A DNA stretch of 64,000 bases. It comes from Actinoplanes philippinensis. Its GTDB lineage: Bacteria > Actinomycetota > Actinomycetes > Mycobacteriales > Micromonosporaceae. The position numbers and the translations under genes are program-made. Positions 34,519-43,416 of this stretch are shown here, piece by piece (the stretch's first letter is position 1; each line of letters starts with the position of its first letter). The notes under the pieces are model-generated. The model saw nothing but the letters and a program-made list of their open reading frames with translations, did not search any database and had not been told where the DNA came from. Where the stretch lies: positions 310,001 to 374,000 of the forward strand of contig NZ_FONV01000002.1 in the NCBI RefSeq assembly GCF_900113015.1, written 5' to 3'.

Positions 34519-35301
34519 TCAGAACCGGTCGCAGTCACACTCGCGCATGTTCGCCCGGATCAGGTGCACGTAATCCGGGTTCGACAGCTTCTTGCCCGCC
34601 AGATAGGACTCCTCGGTCGAGCCGGGACCCATGTTGTACCCGTTGATCACCAGATTGAGCAGGCACGGCGACGCGTCGGTCTTGCACCTGGCGGCGCTCA
34701 GGTCGTAGTTCTTCGCGAAGTACTTCTCACCGAAGTACTTGGTCAGCCAGGCCAGGTAGTTGGCGCCGATGATCGCGTTCTGCCGGTAGTCGCCGGCGTC
34801 GTAGCTCTTCTCGAACCGCTGGTTGACGAAGTCCTCGGTGTCCGGCATCACCTGCATGAGGCCGTATCCGCCGTCACAGTTGCGGATGTTCGACACCCAC
34901 CCGCTCTCGTGCCACGCCACCGACCGGATCAGATCGGCCGGCACCCGCAGCTTCGGCGCCGACCCCGGCCAGTAGACCTTGGTGGCCGCCGCGTTCAGCG
35001 CCACCTTCGCCTTCGCCCGGGACACCGCCTTGCCGACGTACTCGGCGCAGTCCGGCAGCTGCGTGTTGAACGGGTCCTCGGTCGGCGTGGGCTTCGCCTT
35101 CTCGGTGGGTTTCGCCTTCGACTTCGACGGTGACGGCTCCGGCGTCTCCTCCACCGCCGGCTCGACCGTCAGTTCGGCCGCCGGCTCGGAGGCCGCCGCC
35201 ACCGGCGCGGCCGCCTGCTCCCGCTCGTCCGCCCCGGCCAGACCACACCCCGCGGCCACCATGAGAACCGTCACCACCGCAGCGACATCGATCTTTCGCA
35301 T
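34519..35301 (-). CDS. Lipoprotein lytic transglycosylase (SLT-type)
   Basis: 260 residues. The lipobox VLMVAAGC (Cys near residue 19) gives a membrane-anchored extracellular protein. A Glu/Pro/Lys-rich linker (about 30-80) crosses the wall. The C-terminal domain (about 110-240) has SLT motifs: the catalytic Glu in VAWHESGWVSN, GLMQVMP, and NGYNMGPG. It probably cuts the glycan backbone of peptidoglycan. Four or more Cys (CDGGYG, RCKTDASPC, ECDC) may form disulfides. Start ATG 35301. It faces away from typA, and the 141-bp gap between them must contain both promoters. Confidence 0.87.
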   Translation of the reverse strand: MRKIDVAAVVTVLMVAAGCGLAGADEREQAAAPVAAASEPAAELTVEPAVEETPEPSPSKSKAKPTEKAKPTPTEDPFNTQLPDCAEYVGKAVSRAKAKVALNAAATKVYWPGSAPKLRVPADLIRSVAWHESGWVSNIRNCDGGYGLMQVMPDTEDFVNQRFEKSYDAGDYRQNAIIGANYLAWLTKYFGEKYFAKNYDLSAARCKTDASPCLLNLVINGYNMGPGSTEESYLAGKKLSNPDYVHLIRANMRECDCDRF

Positions 35302-35442
35302 CGACGCGAACCTCCCCCGTGAGACATCGACGGGGAACGCTAACAGTGCTCAGTCGATCACCGCTGACCGGTAAACCGGACAGATCAGCACAAGATTCGG
35401 GCTTCGACCCCGTGTCACGATCGGCAACCTGAGCCGGGAACA

Positions 35443-37314
35443 ATGGACGGCATGCAGACCCGCACCGACCTACGCAACGTCGCCATCATCGCTCACGTCG
35501 ACCATGGCAAAACCACCCTGGTCGACGCCATGCTGCGCCAGGGCAGCCAGTCCCACGCGCGTGGCGAGATGGCCGACCGCGTCATGGACTCCATGGACCT
35601 GGAGCGGGAAAAGGGCATCACCATTCTCGCCAAGAACACGGCGATCAGCTACCAGCCCGCCGAGGGCGATGCCGTCACCATCAACATCATCGACACCCCC
35701 GGCCACGCCGACTTCGGCGGTGAGGTCGAGCGCGGCCTCACCATGGTCGACGGTGTCGCCCTGCTCGTCGACGCCTCCGAGGGCCCGCTGCCGCAGACCC
35801 GCTTCGTGCTGCGCAAGGCGCTCGCCGCCAAGCTGCCGATCATCCTGATCATCAACAAGGTCGACCGGCCCGACGCCCGTATCAAAGAGGTCGTCGACGA
35901 GACGTATGAGCTGTTCCTCGACCTCGACGCCAACGAGTCGCAGATCGACTTCCCGATCGTCTACGCCTGCGCCCGCGACGGCATCGCCTCGCTGACCCAG
36001 CCGAAGGACGGCACCGTCCCGGAGGACGCCACCGACCTCGAGGTGCTGTTCAGCACCATCCTGGAGACCATCCCGGCCCCGAAGTACGACGAGAACGCGC
36101 CGCTCCAGGCGCACGTCGTCAACCTCGACGCCTCGCCGTTCCTCGGCCGTCTCGCCCTCTGCCGCGTCCACCAGGGCACCATCCGCAAGGGCCAGACCGT
36201 CGCCTGGTGCAAGACCGACGGCACGATCGCCAACGTGCGCATCTCCGAGCTGCTGATCACCGAGGGCCTGGAGCGCAAGCCCGCCGAGAGCGCCGGCCCC
36301 GGCGACATCATGGCCGTCGCCGGCATCGCCGACATCATGATCGGTGAGACCCTGGCCGACGCCGAGGACCCGCGGCCGCTCCCCCTCATCCAGGTCGACG
36401 AGCCGGCCATCAGCATGGTCATCGGCACCAACACGTCGCCGATGGTCGGCAAGGTCAAGGGCGCCAAGGTCACCGCCCGCATGGTCAAGGACCGCCTCGA
36501 CAAGGAGCTCATCGGCAACGTGTCGCTGCGCGTCCTGCCGACCGACCGCCCCGACGCGTGGGAGGTCCAGGGCCGTGGCGAGCTGGCGCTGGCCATCCTG
36601 GTCGAGCAGATGCGCCGCGAGTCGTACGAGTTGACCGTCGGCAAGCCGCAGGTCGTCACCAAGACGATCGACGGCAAGGTGCACGAGCCGGTCGAGCGTC
36701 TCACCATCGACGCCCCCGACGAGTACATGGGGGCCATCACCCAGCTGCTCTCCACCCGCAAGGGCCGCATGGAGGAGCTGATCAACCACGGCACCGGCTG
36801 GCTCCGCATGGAGTGGCTGGTCCCGGCCCGCGGCCTGATCGGCTTCCGGACCGAGTTCCTCACCGAGACCCGCGGCACCGGCATCATGCACCACCTCTTC
36901 GAGGCGTATGAGCCGTGGTTCGGCGAGCTGCGCACCCGCCAGAACGGTTCGCTCGTCGCCGACCGGGCCGGCGTCGTCACCGCCTTCGCGATGACCAACC
37001 TGCAGGAGCGCGGCCAGCTCTTCGTCGAGCCGACCACCGAGGTGTATGAGGGCATGATCGTCGGCGAGAACTCCCGCCAGGACGACATGGACGTCAACAT
37101 CACCAAGGAGAAGAAGCTCACCAACATGCGCTCCTCCACCGCCGACGAGACGGAGAAGCTGATCCCGCCGCGCAAGCTCTCCCTCGAGCAGGCCTTGGAG
37201 TTCTGCCGCGAGGACGAGTGCGTCGAGGTGACCCCGTCGGCCGTCCGGATCCGCAAGGTCGTCCTGGACGCGACGACCCGCGGCCGCGCCGCCGCCCGGC
37301 GTAAGCACCAGTAG
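35443..37314 (+). CDS. typA: Translational GTPase TypA/BipA
   Basis: 623-residue ribosome-binding translational GTPase of the EF-G family, linked to stress adaptation and 50S assembly. G1 IIAHVDHGKTT, the switch-II DTPGHADF, and G4 INKVD are all present, followed by the EF-G-like domains and the C-terminal LTNMRSSTADE segment typical of TypA. ATG 35443 is used here. An ATG 9 bases later (MQTRTDLRNV) is the more usual family start and is equally possible. It is followed by three tandem hairpin repeats that may terminate it. It is a single-gene unit. Confidence 0.96.
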   Translation: MDGMQTRTDLRNVAIIAHVDHGKTTLVDAMLRQGSQSHARGEMADRVMDSMDLEREKGITILAKNTAISYQPAEGDAVTINIIDTPGHADFGGEVERGLTMVDGVALLVDASEGPLPQTRFVLRKALAAKLPIILIINKVDRPDARIKEVVDETYELFLDLDANESQIDFPIVYACARDGIASLTQPKDGTVPEDATDLEVLFSTILETIPAPKYDENAPLQAHVVNLDASPFLGRLALCRVHQGTIRKGQTVAWCKTDGTIANVRISELLITEGLERKPAESAGPGDIMAVAGIADIMIGETLADAEDPRPLPLIQVDEPAISMVIGTNTSPMVGKVKGAKVTARMVKDRLDKELIGNVSLRVLPTDRPDAWEVQGRGELALAILVEQMRRESYELTVGKPQVVTKTIDGKVHEPVERLTIDAPDEYMGAITQLLSTRKGRMEELINHGTGWLRMEWLVPARGLIGFRTEFLTETRGTGIMHHLFEAYEPWFGELRTRQNGSLVADRAGVVTAFAMTNLQERGQLFVEPTTEVYEGMIVGENSRQDDMDVNITKEKKLTNMRSSTADETEKLIPPRKLSLEQALEFCREDECVEVTPSAVRIRKVVLDATTRGRAAARRKHQ

Positions 37315-37320
37315 GTTTCG

Positions 37321-37461
37321 TTCCTCCTGGCCGGCTCGCCCCTCCCCTTCCCGGCGGGGCGGGCCGGTTCCTCCTGGCCGGCTCGCCCACCTCTTCCCGG
37401 CGGAGCGGGCCGGTTCCTCCTGACCGGCTCACCCCTCCCCCTTCCCGGCGGGGCGGGCCGG
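37321..37461. repeat. Three tandem 46-48-bp hairpin units downstream of typA
   Basis: Units at 37321-37367, 37368-37413 and 37414-37461. Each starts TTCCTCCTG and contains CCGGCTCGCC paired with a GGCGGGGCGGGCCGG-type arm, so each folds into a GC hairpin. No U-tract follows. Together they could act as a reinforced terminator or a mobile-type intergenic repeat. Confidence 0.8.
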
Positions 37462-37806
37462 TTTGTCATTCCTGGCGGAAACGGTTCCAGGCCGCCACCT
37501 CGCGGCTCGGGAGCTATCACATCGAGCCGAGAATCCCCTTTGGCCCGCATCGGGCCATGCCGCAAATCAGCACCGCGCGGCTTTCCAGTGCCCTGACGAC
37601 GCCAGGCAAACCAGATAATCCGCTTTGTCCGGTTCAGGTCATCCCGCCAACCCGCATGCGGTCATCGCCATCCAGCCACTTCCCGCACTCAAGCCGCGGC
37701 GCTCGGTGTGACCACCTGGCCGCGGCCCCGTCACGCTGAGAGGCGCGGCCGGGCCTGTGGCGCGGCAGCGGGGTCGGCCTTCGGTATTCGGCGGGCGCAA
37801 ATGGGA
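37462..37806. other. Intergenic stretch with nothing recognised
   Basis: About 345 bases between the typA repeats and the terC terminator. I see no convincing gene, RNA or repeat. Base composition is slightly lower in GC than neighbours around 37560-37640. Confidence 0.5.
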
Positions 37807-37840
37807 ACGGGCCCGGACGACCACGATCGTCCGGGCCCGT
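37807..37840 (-). terminator. Terminator of terC
   Basis: Perfect 14-bp stem, ACGGGCCCGGACGA with TCGTCCGGGCCCGT, 6-base loop, 19 bases beyond the terC stop. It also would stop transcription from the typA side. Confidence 0.75.
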
Positions 37841-37859
37841 CGGGCGCTGGAGTGGAGGG

Positions 37860-38855
37860 CTACTTGTCGGCGAGGATCTCGCGCTTCTTGTCCCGGGAGG
37901 TCTTTGCCAGGCTGGCCAACGTGGCCACGGCCAAGGTGCCGAGGATGACCAGCAGGGAGAGCCAGATCGGGATCTCGGGCGCCCAGTGGAAGCCCTCGCC
38001 GCCGTTGATGAACGACAGGCTGTTGGTGTGCAGGGCTTCGAGGACCAGCTTGACACCGATGAAGGCGAGCACCACGGCCAGGCCGATGTTGAGGTAAACG
38101 AGGCGTTCGAGGAGGCCGCCGAGCAGGAAGAACAGCTGGCGAAGGCCCATCAGCGCGAAGACGTTCGCGGTGAAGACCAGGTACGGCTCCTTGGTGATGC
38201 CGAAGATCGCGGGGATCGAGTCGAGCGCGAAGATCAGGTCCGTGGTGCCGATCGCGATCATCACGATGAGCATCGGGGTGAACAGGCGCTTGCCCGCTGC
38301 GGAGACGACGCTGAACCGGCCGTCGCCGAACTCCGAGGAGAGCGGCAGCGCCCGTTTCGCCCAGCGGATCAGGATGTTCTCCTTGAACTCCTCGTCCTCG
38401 TCCTCGCCCTTGACCAGCGTGATCGCCGTGTAGACCAGGAACGCGCCGAAGATGTAGAACACCCAGGAGAACTGTGTGATCAGCGCGGCGCCGGCGGCGA
38501 TGAAGATGCCCCGCATGACGAGCGCGAGCACGATGCCGATCAGCAGCACCTTCTGTTGGAGATGCCGTGGCACGGCGAACCGGGCCATGATGATCACGAA
38601 TACGAAGAGGTTGTCGACGCTCAGCGAATACTCGGTGAGCCAGCCGGTGTAGAACTCACCGGCCGCCTGGCCACCAGCGGTCAGCCAGACCCCGATACCG
38701 AAGACCACGGCGAGACCCACGTAGAACGCGACCCATCCGCCGGCTTCCTTCATGCTGGGCTCGTGTGGCCGGCGCCCGATGATGAGCAGATCGACGGCGA
38801 GCACCGCGACCAGCGCGACCAGGGTGGCGACCCAGACCCATGCAGAAATGTTCAA
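37860..38855 (-). CDS. TerC-family integral membrane protein
   Basis: 331 residues with about nine hydrophobic helices. TerC signs are the acidic intramembrane motifs YSLSVDNLFVFVIIM (residues near 75) and TTDLIFALDSIPAIFGIT (near 205), plus KGEDEDEEFKEN between them. Members are implicated in Mn2+ export and metalation of secreted proteins. The start is TTG at 38855, preceded at 7 nt by GGAGG. The long leader carries a probable Mn2+-type (yybP-ykoY) riboswitch, which matches this role. The Shine-Dalgarno pairs with a segment of that RNA. Confidence 0.9.
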   Translation of the reverse strand: MNISAWVWVATLVALVAVLAVDLLIIGRRPHEPSMKEAGGWVAFYVGLAVVFGIGVWLTAGGQAAGEFYTGWLTEYSLSVDNLFVFVIIMARFAVPRHLQQKVLLIGIVLALVMRGIFIAAGAALITQFSWVFYIFGAFLVYTAITLVKGEDEDEEFKENILIRWAKRALPLSSEFGDGRFSVVSAAGKRLFTPMLIVMIAIGTTDLIFALDSIPAIFGITKEPYLVFTANVFALMGLRQLFFLLGGLLERLVYLNIGLAVVLAFIGVKLVLEALHTNSLSFINGGEGFHWAPEIPIWLSLLVILGTLAVATLASLAKTSRDKKREILADK

Positions 38856-38860
38856 CTAAG

Positions 38861-39038
38861 GACCTCCGGCAGACACGGGTCGTCGCTGCGCCCACCCGGG
38901 ACTGGATGAGAACAGCGACGTGCGACTGTCGGAGGTCTCTTCCGCCACGGATCGTGAATCCGTGACCACCGGCCCCGGGTTCGCCCCGAAGGGCGTTCCG
39001 TGTTGACGAGACCGGAGCGGGGGAATACTCCCCTCCCA
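38861..39038 (-). promoter_or_regulatory. Probable yybP-ykoY (Mn2+) riboswitch with SD-sequestering stem
   Basis: On the minus strand the leader of terC has the GGGGAGTA element (near 39035), GTCAACAC (near 39004), and AGAGACCTCCGAC (near 38938), in the order and spacing of the yybP-ykoY class. The CCTCCGAC part (within 38926-38937) can pair in a 12-bp stem, one G-T included, with the terC Shine-Dalgarno region GGAGGTC (38861-38872). This predicts that metal binding frees the ribosome-binding site. Confidence 0.7.
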
Positions 39039-39285
39039 CAGGAGCCATTGTTACGCATCCTCGGCGCGAACGGCACACCGGGAGCCCAGAGAGTGGTACG
39101 GCTCGCGGTCGAAACTCCCCATACGGGCAGATACGACATCTGTCGCACATCTTCCGCCTCGCTGGTGCCGTCGCTTTCCTCACCCTACGCCGTGACCAGG
39201 GAAGATCGTGCCCGTTCGGGATCGCCACCCGCTCTGAGGCATCCTAGTATGCTGCCGATCTGGTGCGTATGGGACGCTTGCGGGC

Positions 39286-39615
39286 ATGGTTCTCGAAGTG
39301 ACGCTGATCGACGTCCTCCCGGGTAGGGAGGGTGACTTCGTCAACGCGTACGAGATGGCCCGGCCCTTGGTGGCGACCACTCCCGGTTGCCGTTCGGTCC
39401 GCCTGCAGCGCGCCGTCGAGTCCCCACGGAGATTCGTGCTCCTCGCCGAATGGGACAGCGTCGAGGCCCACGAGCGCAATTTCCGCCGCTCCGACCGTTT
39501 CGCCCAGTGGCGCGCCCTGATCGGCGGTTCCCTGGCACAGCCTCCGCTCGCCGAGTACTTCACCGACATCCAGACCCAGCGCCACAACCCCGACCACGAC
39601 TTCTTCGCACCCTGA
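39286..39615 (+). CDS. Antibiotic biosynthesis monooxygenase (ABM) domain protein
   Basis: 109 residues, dimeric ferredoxin-like fold. LEVTLIDVLPGREGDFVNAY opens the first strand and helix, and FVLLAEWDSVEAHERNFRRS is the second family motif. It is a small oxygenase or heme-binding-like protein without its own cofactor motif visible. Start ATG 39286. It lies beyond the terC riboswitch and faces the GNAT gene. No operon partner is seen. Function in this organism cannot be assigned beyond the fold. Confidence 0.8.
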   Translation: MVLEVTLIDVLPGREGDFVNAYEMARPLVATTPGCRSVRLQRAVESPRRFVLLAEWDSVEAHERNFRRSDRFAQWRALIGGSLAQPPLAEYFTDIQTQRHNPDHDFFAP

Positions 39616-39755
39616 CAGAAGCCCATCACACCGCCGGGCGAGACCGGACTGTCGGACGGAACCGAGACCGTCGGACGGAACCGGATCCGCCGGGCGGGAC
39701 AGAGACCGCTCGGCGTGGCCCGGACGGTCACGATGCCGGCGAGGGCCGGGCGCGG

Positions 39756-40964
39756 TCAGCGGTATCGGGCGCGCTGCCCCATGACGTCGAAGCCGAGCTT
39801 CCGGTAGAGCCCGGCCGCGGTCGGGTTGTTCACGTTGACGGTCAGCCAGGCCTCGGTGGCACCGGCTGCGGCCATACGTCGCAGCGACTCCCGGATCAGC
39901 GCCCCGCCGAGTCCGGTTCCCCGCGCGGCAGGCACCACGCCGACCTGCACGATCCAGCCCTCGGCCGCGGTGACGAACCCGACGTCACCGTGCTCTGGAA
40001 GGGCCACCATGAGGGACCACTGCGGCCGGAAGTCGTCGTCCTCGGTGTTCTCCTCGATCCATTCCTCGGCGGCCGGGTCGGGAAAGCCGGGCCGATCCCG
40101 GAACGACGCCGCATACACCGCGTGGAAACGCCCCGCGGTCTCCGCCGACCACTCGACCACCTCGGCCCCGTCCGGCCAGCCGGCCTCGAAGCCGTCGGCC
40201 GAGGCCAGCTTGATCCGCATCACGTCCTCACCGAAGAACTGCGTGAGACCCCGTGACGCGAAGAGCTCCGCAGCTCCGGCTGTGAGCCCTTCACACTCCA
40301 CCGTCACCGGCGGAGCGCCCCGGCTCACCTCGCGCTGAGAGCCAGAAGATCCGGCCCCAGCCGCAACGTCGGCCGCAGGCGCAGCGGACGAGGGGCCGAC
40401 GAGAGGACCGGCCGAAGGATCGCCGACCGCAATGCCCGCAGAATCAGCGAAAGTGGCCGCCGACAGACCGGCAGCCCCGGCGGCCGAAGAATCAGCAAAC
40501 GAAACCGCCGAACGATCAGCAGCCCCGGCGGCCGAAGGGCCGGCGGAAGAAGCAGCCGGAGGGCCGGCGGAAGAGACAACCGAAGGATCGGCGGAAGAGA
40601 CAACCGAAGGGCCGGCGGAAGACACAGCCGAAGGGCCGGCGGAAGAGACAACCGGAGGATCGGCGGCCGCGGCCAGGGCGGTGTCGAGCAGGCTCGCCCC
40701 GACACCGCGGCCACGGAACGCCGGATCCACCAACCCGCTGATCATCGGCCCGCCCGGAGAGGGGCGGACCGCGGCGGCCGCGACGAGCGTGCCGTCCTCA
40801 CGGACTTCGAAGGCGACCGTGCCGGCGGCGAGCCATCGCCCGCGCAGGAACCACGGCTCGGTCACCAGGGGCATGCCACCGTCGGCTGCCCGGCACCGCC
40901 GCACGAGGTCCAGCAACTCGTCCTCGGGCAGGGACTCCGCCACCCGTCGCACTCCAGCCGTCAT
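39756..40964 (-). CDS. Double-GNAT acetyltransferase with inserted low-complexity segment
   Basis: 402 residues. A first GNAT domain (residues 1-100, resuming at about 217-240) has FRGRGVGASLL as its acetyl-CoA loop. A second, complete GNAT domain (about 255-402) has VQVGVVPAARGTGLGGALI and NPTAAGLYRKLGF. Between 101 and 216 lies an Ala/Ser/Pro-rich segment with repeats of VSSAGPS-type motifs, which interrupts the first domain. The mycothiol synthase-like two-domain layout is one possibility. ATG 40964 is preferred over a GTG 24 bases upstream on family length. No strong ribosome-binding site. Confidence 0.82.
   Translation of the reverse strand: MTAGVRRVAESLPEDELLDLVRRCRAADGGMPLVTEPWFLRGRWLAAGTVAFEVREDGTLVAAAAVRPSPGGPMISGLVDPAFRGRGVGASLLDTALAAAADPPVVSSAGPSAVSSAGPSVVSSADPSVVSSAGPPAASSAGPSAAGAADRSAVSFADSSAAGAAGLSAATFADSAGIAVGDPSAGPLVGPSSAAPAADVAAGAGSSGSQREVSRGAPPVTVECEGLTAGAAELFASRGLTQFFGEDVMRIKLASADGFEAGWPDGAEVVEWSAETAGRFHAVYAASFRDRPGFPDPAAEEWIEENTEDDDFRPQWSLMVALPEHGDVGFVTAAEGWIVQVGVVPAARGTGLGGALIRESLRRMAAAGATEAWLTVNVNNPTAAGLYRKLGFDVMGQRARYR
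40440..40670 (-). repeat. Degenerate 21-24-bp repeats inside the GNAT gene
   Basis: Imperfect copies of GGCCGGCGGAAGAGACAACC and close relatives run in frame and encode the VSSAGPS-like low-complexity insert. Copy-number change here would alter the insert but keep the reading frame. Confidence 0.7.
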
Positions 40965-41004
40965 GGGCGCCAGGGTAGTGACGCGCACGTCGCGGGACGA
41001 CCGG

Positions 41005-43107
41005 TTATTTCACCCCCGCCATGTCCATGCCGCGCAACTCCTTCTTCAGCTCGTGGATCTCGTCGCGGATCCGGGCCGCCAGCTCGAACTGCAGCTCCCG
41101 CGCCGCGCCGAGCATCTGGTCGTTGAGGTCCTGGATGAGCTGGGCCAGCTCGGCGCGGGCCATGCCGGCACGGGCCGGCGTGGCGGCCGCCTTGCCCCGG
41201 GAACGGCTCTCCGGAACGGAGGCCTTGCCCCGGGACATCTGCCGGCCGGAGCCACCGACCACCTCGTCGGTGTCCTCGGCCTCCTTGTAGATGTCGTCGA
41301 GGATGTCGTGGATCTTCTTACGCAGCGCCTGCGGTTTGATCCCGTTGGCCTCGTTGTGGGCGATCTGCTTGGCGCGGCGGCGCTCGGTCTCGTCGATGGC
41401 GTCCCGCATCGACGGCGTGATCTTGTCCGCATACATGTGGACCTCGCCGGAGACGTTACGGGCGGCACGGCCGATCGTCTGGATCAGCGACCGCCCGCTG
41501 CGCAGGAAGCCCTCCTTGTCGGCGTCGAGGATCGCGACGAGCGACACCTCGGGCAGGTCGAGACCCTCGCGGAGCAGGTTGATGCCGACGAGCACGTCGT
41601 AGTCACCCTTGCGCAGCTCCTTGAGCAGCTCGACCCGGCGCAGCGTGTCCACCTCGGAGTGCAGGTAGCGGACGCGGATGCCGTTCTCCAGGAGGTAGTC
41701 GGTGAGGTCCTCGGCCATCTTCTTGGTGAGGGTGGTGACGAGGACCCGCTCGTCCCGCTCCGTCCGGACCTGGATCTCGTGCATCAGGTCGTCGATCTGG
41801 CCCTTCGTCGGTTTGACCACGACGTGCGGGTCGACCAGGCCGGTGGGGCGGATGACCTGCTCGACGAACTCGCCCTGCGCCTGCTCCATCTCCCAATTGC
41901 CCGGGGTGGCGGAGAGGAACACCATCTGGCCGACCCGCTCGAGGAACTCGTCGAAGCGCAACGGCCGGTTGTCGGCGGCGCTGGGCAGCCGGAACCCGTG
42001 CTCGATCAGGATCCGTTTCCGTGACGCGTCCCCCTCATACATGCCGCCGATCTGCGGGATGGTGGCGTGGGACTCGTCGATGACGGTGACGAAGTCGTCG
42101 GGGAAGTAGTCGAGCAACGTGTAGGCCGGCTCGCCGGGGGAGCGCCCGTCCATGTGCATCGAATAGTTCTCGATGCCGTTGCAGAAGCCGACCTGCCGCA
42201 TCATCTCGATGTCGTAGGTGGTGCGCATCCGCAGCCGCTGTGCCTCCAGCAGCTTGCCCTGCCGCTCGAACTCGGCGAGCCGCTGCTCCAGCTCGGCCTC
42301 GATGTCGCGGATCGCCCGCTCCATCCGCTCCGGCCCGGCGCCGTAGTGGGTGGCCGGGAAGATGATCAGCTCCTCGACCTCGCGGATCACGTCGCCGGTG
42401 AGGGGGTGCAGATAGTAGAGCTTCTCCACCTCGTCGCCGAACAGCTCGATCCGGATGGCGAGCTCCTCATACGCCGGGATGATCTCCAGGGTGTCGCCCC
42501 GGACCCGGAACGTGCCGCGCTGGAAGGCCATGTCGTTGCGGGTGTACTGGATGTCGACCAGCTTGCGCAGCAGCTTGTCGCGGTCGACCTCCTCACCGAC
42601 CTTGACCCGGGCGGCCATGTCGACATATTCCTGCGGCGTGCCGAGGCCGTAGATGGCGCTGACCGTCGCGACCACGATCGTGTCGCGCCGGGTGAGCAGC
42701 GACCTGGTGGCGGAGTGGCGCAGCCGCTCCACCTCCTCGTTGACCGACGAGTCCTTCTCGATGTAGGTGTCGCTCTGGGCGATGTACGCCTCTGGCTGGT
42801 AGTAGTCGTAATAGCTGACGAAGTATTCGACGGCGTTGTTGGGCAGGAGCTCACGGAACTCCTTGGCCAGCTGGGCGCAGAGCGTCTTGTTGTGCGCCAG
42901 CACGAGCGCCGGCCGCTGCAGCCGCTCGATGAGCCAGGCCGTGGTGGCGCTCTTGCCGGTGCCGGTGGCGCCGAGCAGTACGGTGTGCCGATCGCCTCTG
43001 CGGACCCGCCGCTCCAGCTCGTCGATCGCGGCGGGCTGGTCACCCGCGGGCTTGTAGTCGCTGACGACCTCGAACCGGCCGTCGAGTCGTGGAATGTCGA
43101 GCGCCAT
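41005..43107 (-). CDS. uvrB: Excinuclease ABC subunit B
   Basis: 700 residues, the DNA-helicase-like damage-verifying subunit of nucleotide excision repair. The Walker [12 protein letters not shown], the beta-hairpin [20 protein letters not shown], the DESH box ([14 protein letters not shown]) and helicase motif VI ([19 protein letters not shown]) are present. A C-terminal UVR domain ([19 protein letters not shown]) binds UvrC. ATG 43107 ([14 protein letters not shown]) matches the family start and removes a short upstream extension. Neighbouring coaE is typical for actinobacteria. Confidence 0.97.
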   Translation of the reverse strand: MALDIPRLDGRFEVVSDYKPAGDQPAAIDELERRVRRGDRHTVLLGATGTGKSATTAWLIERLQRPALVLAHNKTLCAQLAKEFRELLPNNAVEYFVSYYDYYQPEAYIAQSDTYIEKDSSVNEEVERLRHSATRSLLTRRDTIVVATVSAIYGLGTPQEYVDMAARVKVGEEVDRDKLLRKLVDIQYTRNDMAFQRGTFRVRGDTLEIIPAYEELAIRIELFGDEVEKLYYLHPLTGDVIREVEELIIFPATHYGAGPERMERAIRDIEAELEQRLAEFERQGKLLEAQRLRMRTTYDIEMMRQVGFCNGIENYSMHMDGRSPGEPAYTLLDYFPDDFVTVIDESHATIPQIGGMYEGDASRKRILIEHGFRLPSAADNRPLRFDEFLERVGQMVFLSATPGNWEMEQAQGEFVEQVIRPTGLVDPHVVVKPTKGQIDDLMHEIQVRTERDERVLVTTLTKKMAEDLTDYLLENGIRVRYLHSEVDTLRRVELLKELRKGDYDVLVGINLLREGLDLPEVSLVAILDADKEGFLRSGRSLIQTIGRAARNVSGEVHMYADKITPSMRDAIDETERRRAKQIAHNEANGIKPQALRKKIHDILDDIYKEAEDTDEVVGGSGRQMSRGKASVPESRSRGKAAATPARAGMARAELAQLIQDLNDQMLGAARELQFELAARIRDEIHELKKELRGMDMAGVK

Positions 43108-43352
43108 GCCCACCACCGTACGTCGGGGGTATGACAAGTTTCCGGGGCGGCGTGCTCAGGATGCACATTCGGCGGGTGGCCACGGCATTGTCCGCGAGTT
43201 GCGGGCACCCCTACGCTGGTCGGGTAGGCCGCTCGCGGCGGCCGCCGGCAGCCCGGGTCCCCACACGACCCGGCCGCCGCACCGCGGTTCGATGCGCCCC
43301 GGACGCCCTGGCGAGCGCACCCGCGGTGGGTCACCCGACCCGGCCGCCGCGA

Positions 43353-43373
43353 GGGCCCTCCAAGGAAGGGCCC
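43353..43373 (-). terminator. Short stem-loop downstream of coaE
   Basis: GGGCCCT pairs with AGGGCCC around a 7-base loop, 43 bases beyond the coaE stop. It lies in a 309-base gap to uvrB (43108-43416) in which I see no gene. Weak terminator-like element. Confidence 0.4.
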
Positions 43374-43416
43374 GGTGCCCCGGCCGAGGCAAGAAGCCGC
43401 GGGGACAAGCCAGGGA

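Noticed and set aside
37321..37461. CRISPR or small coding repeat downstream of typA
   Set aside because: Only three adjacent copies with no spacers. They form hairpins and the open frame through them lacks a start and ribosome-binding site.
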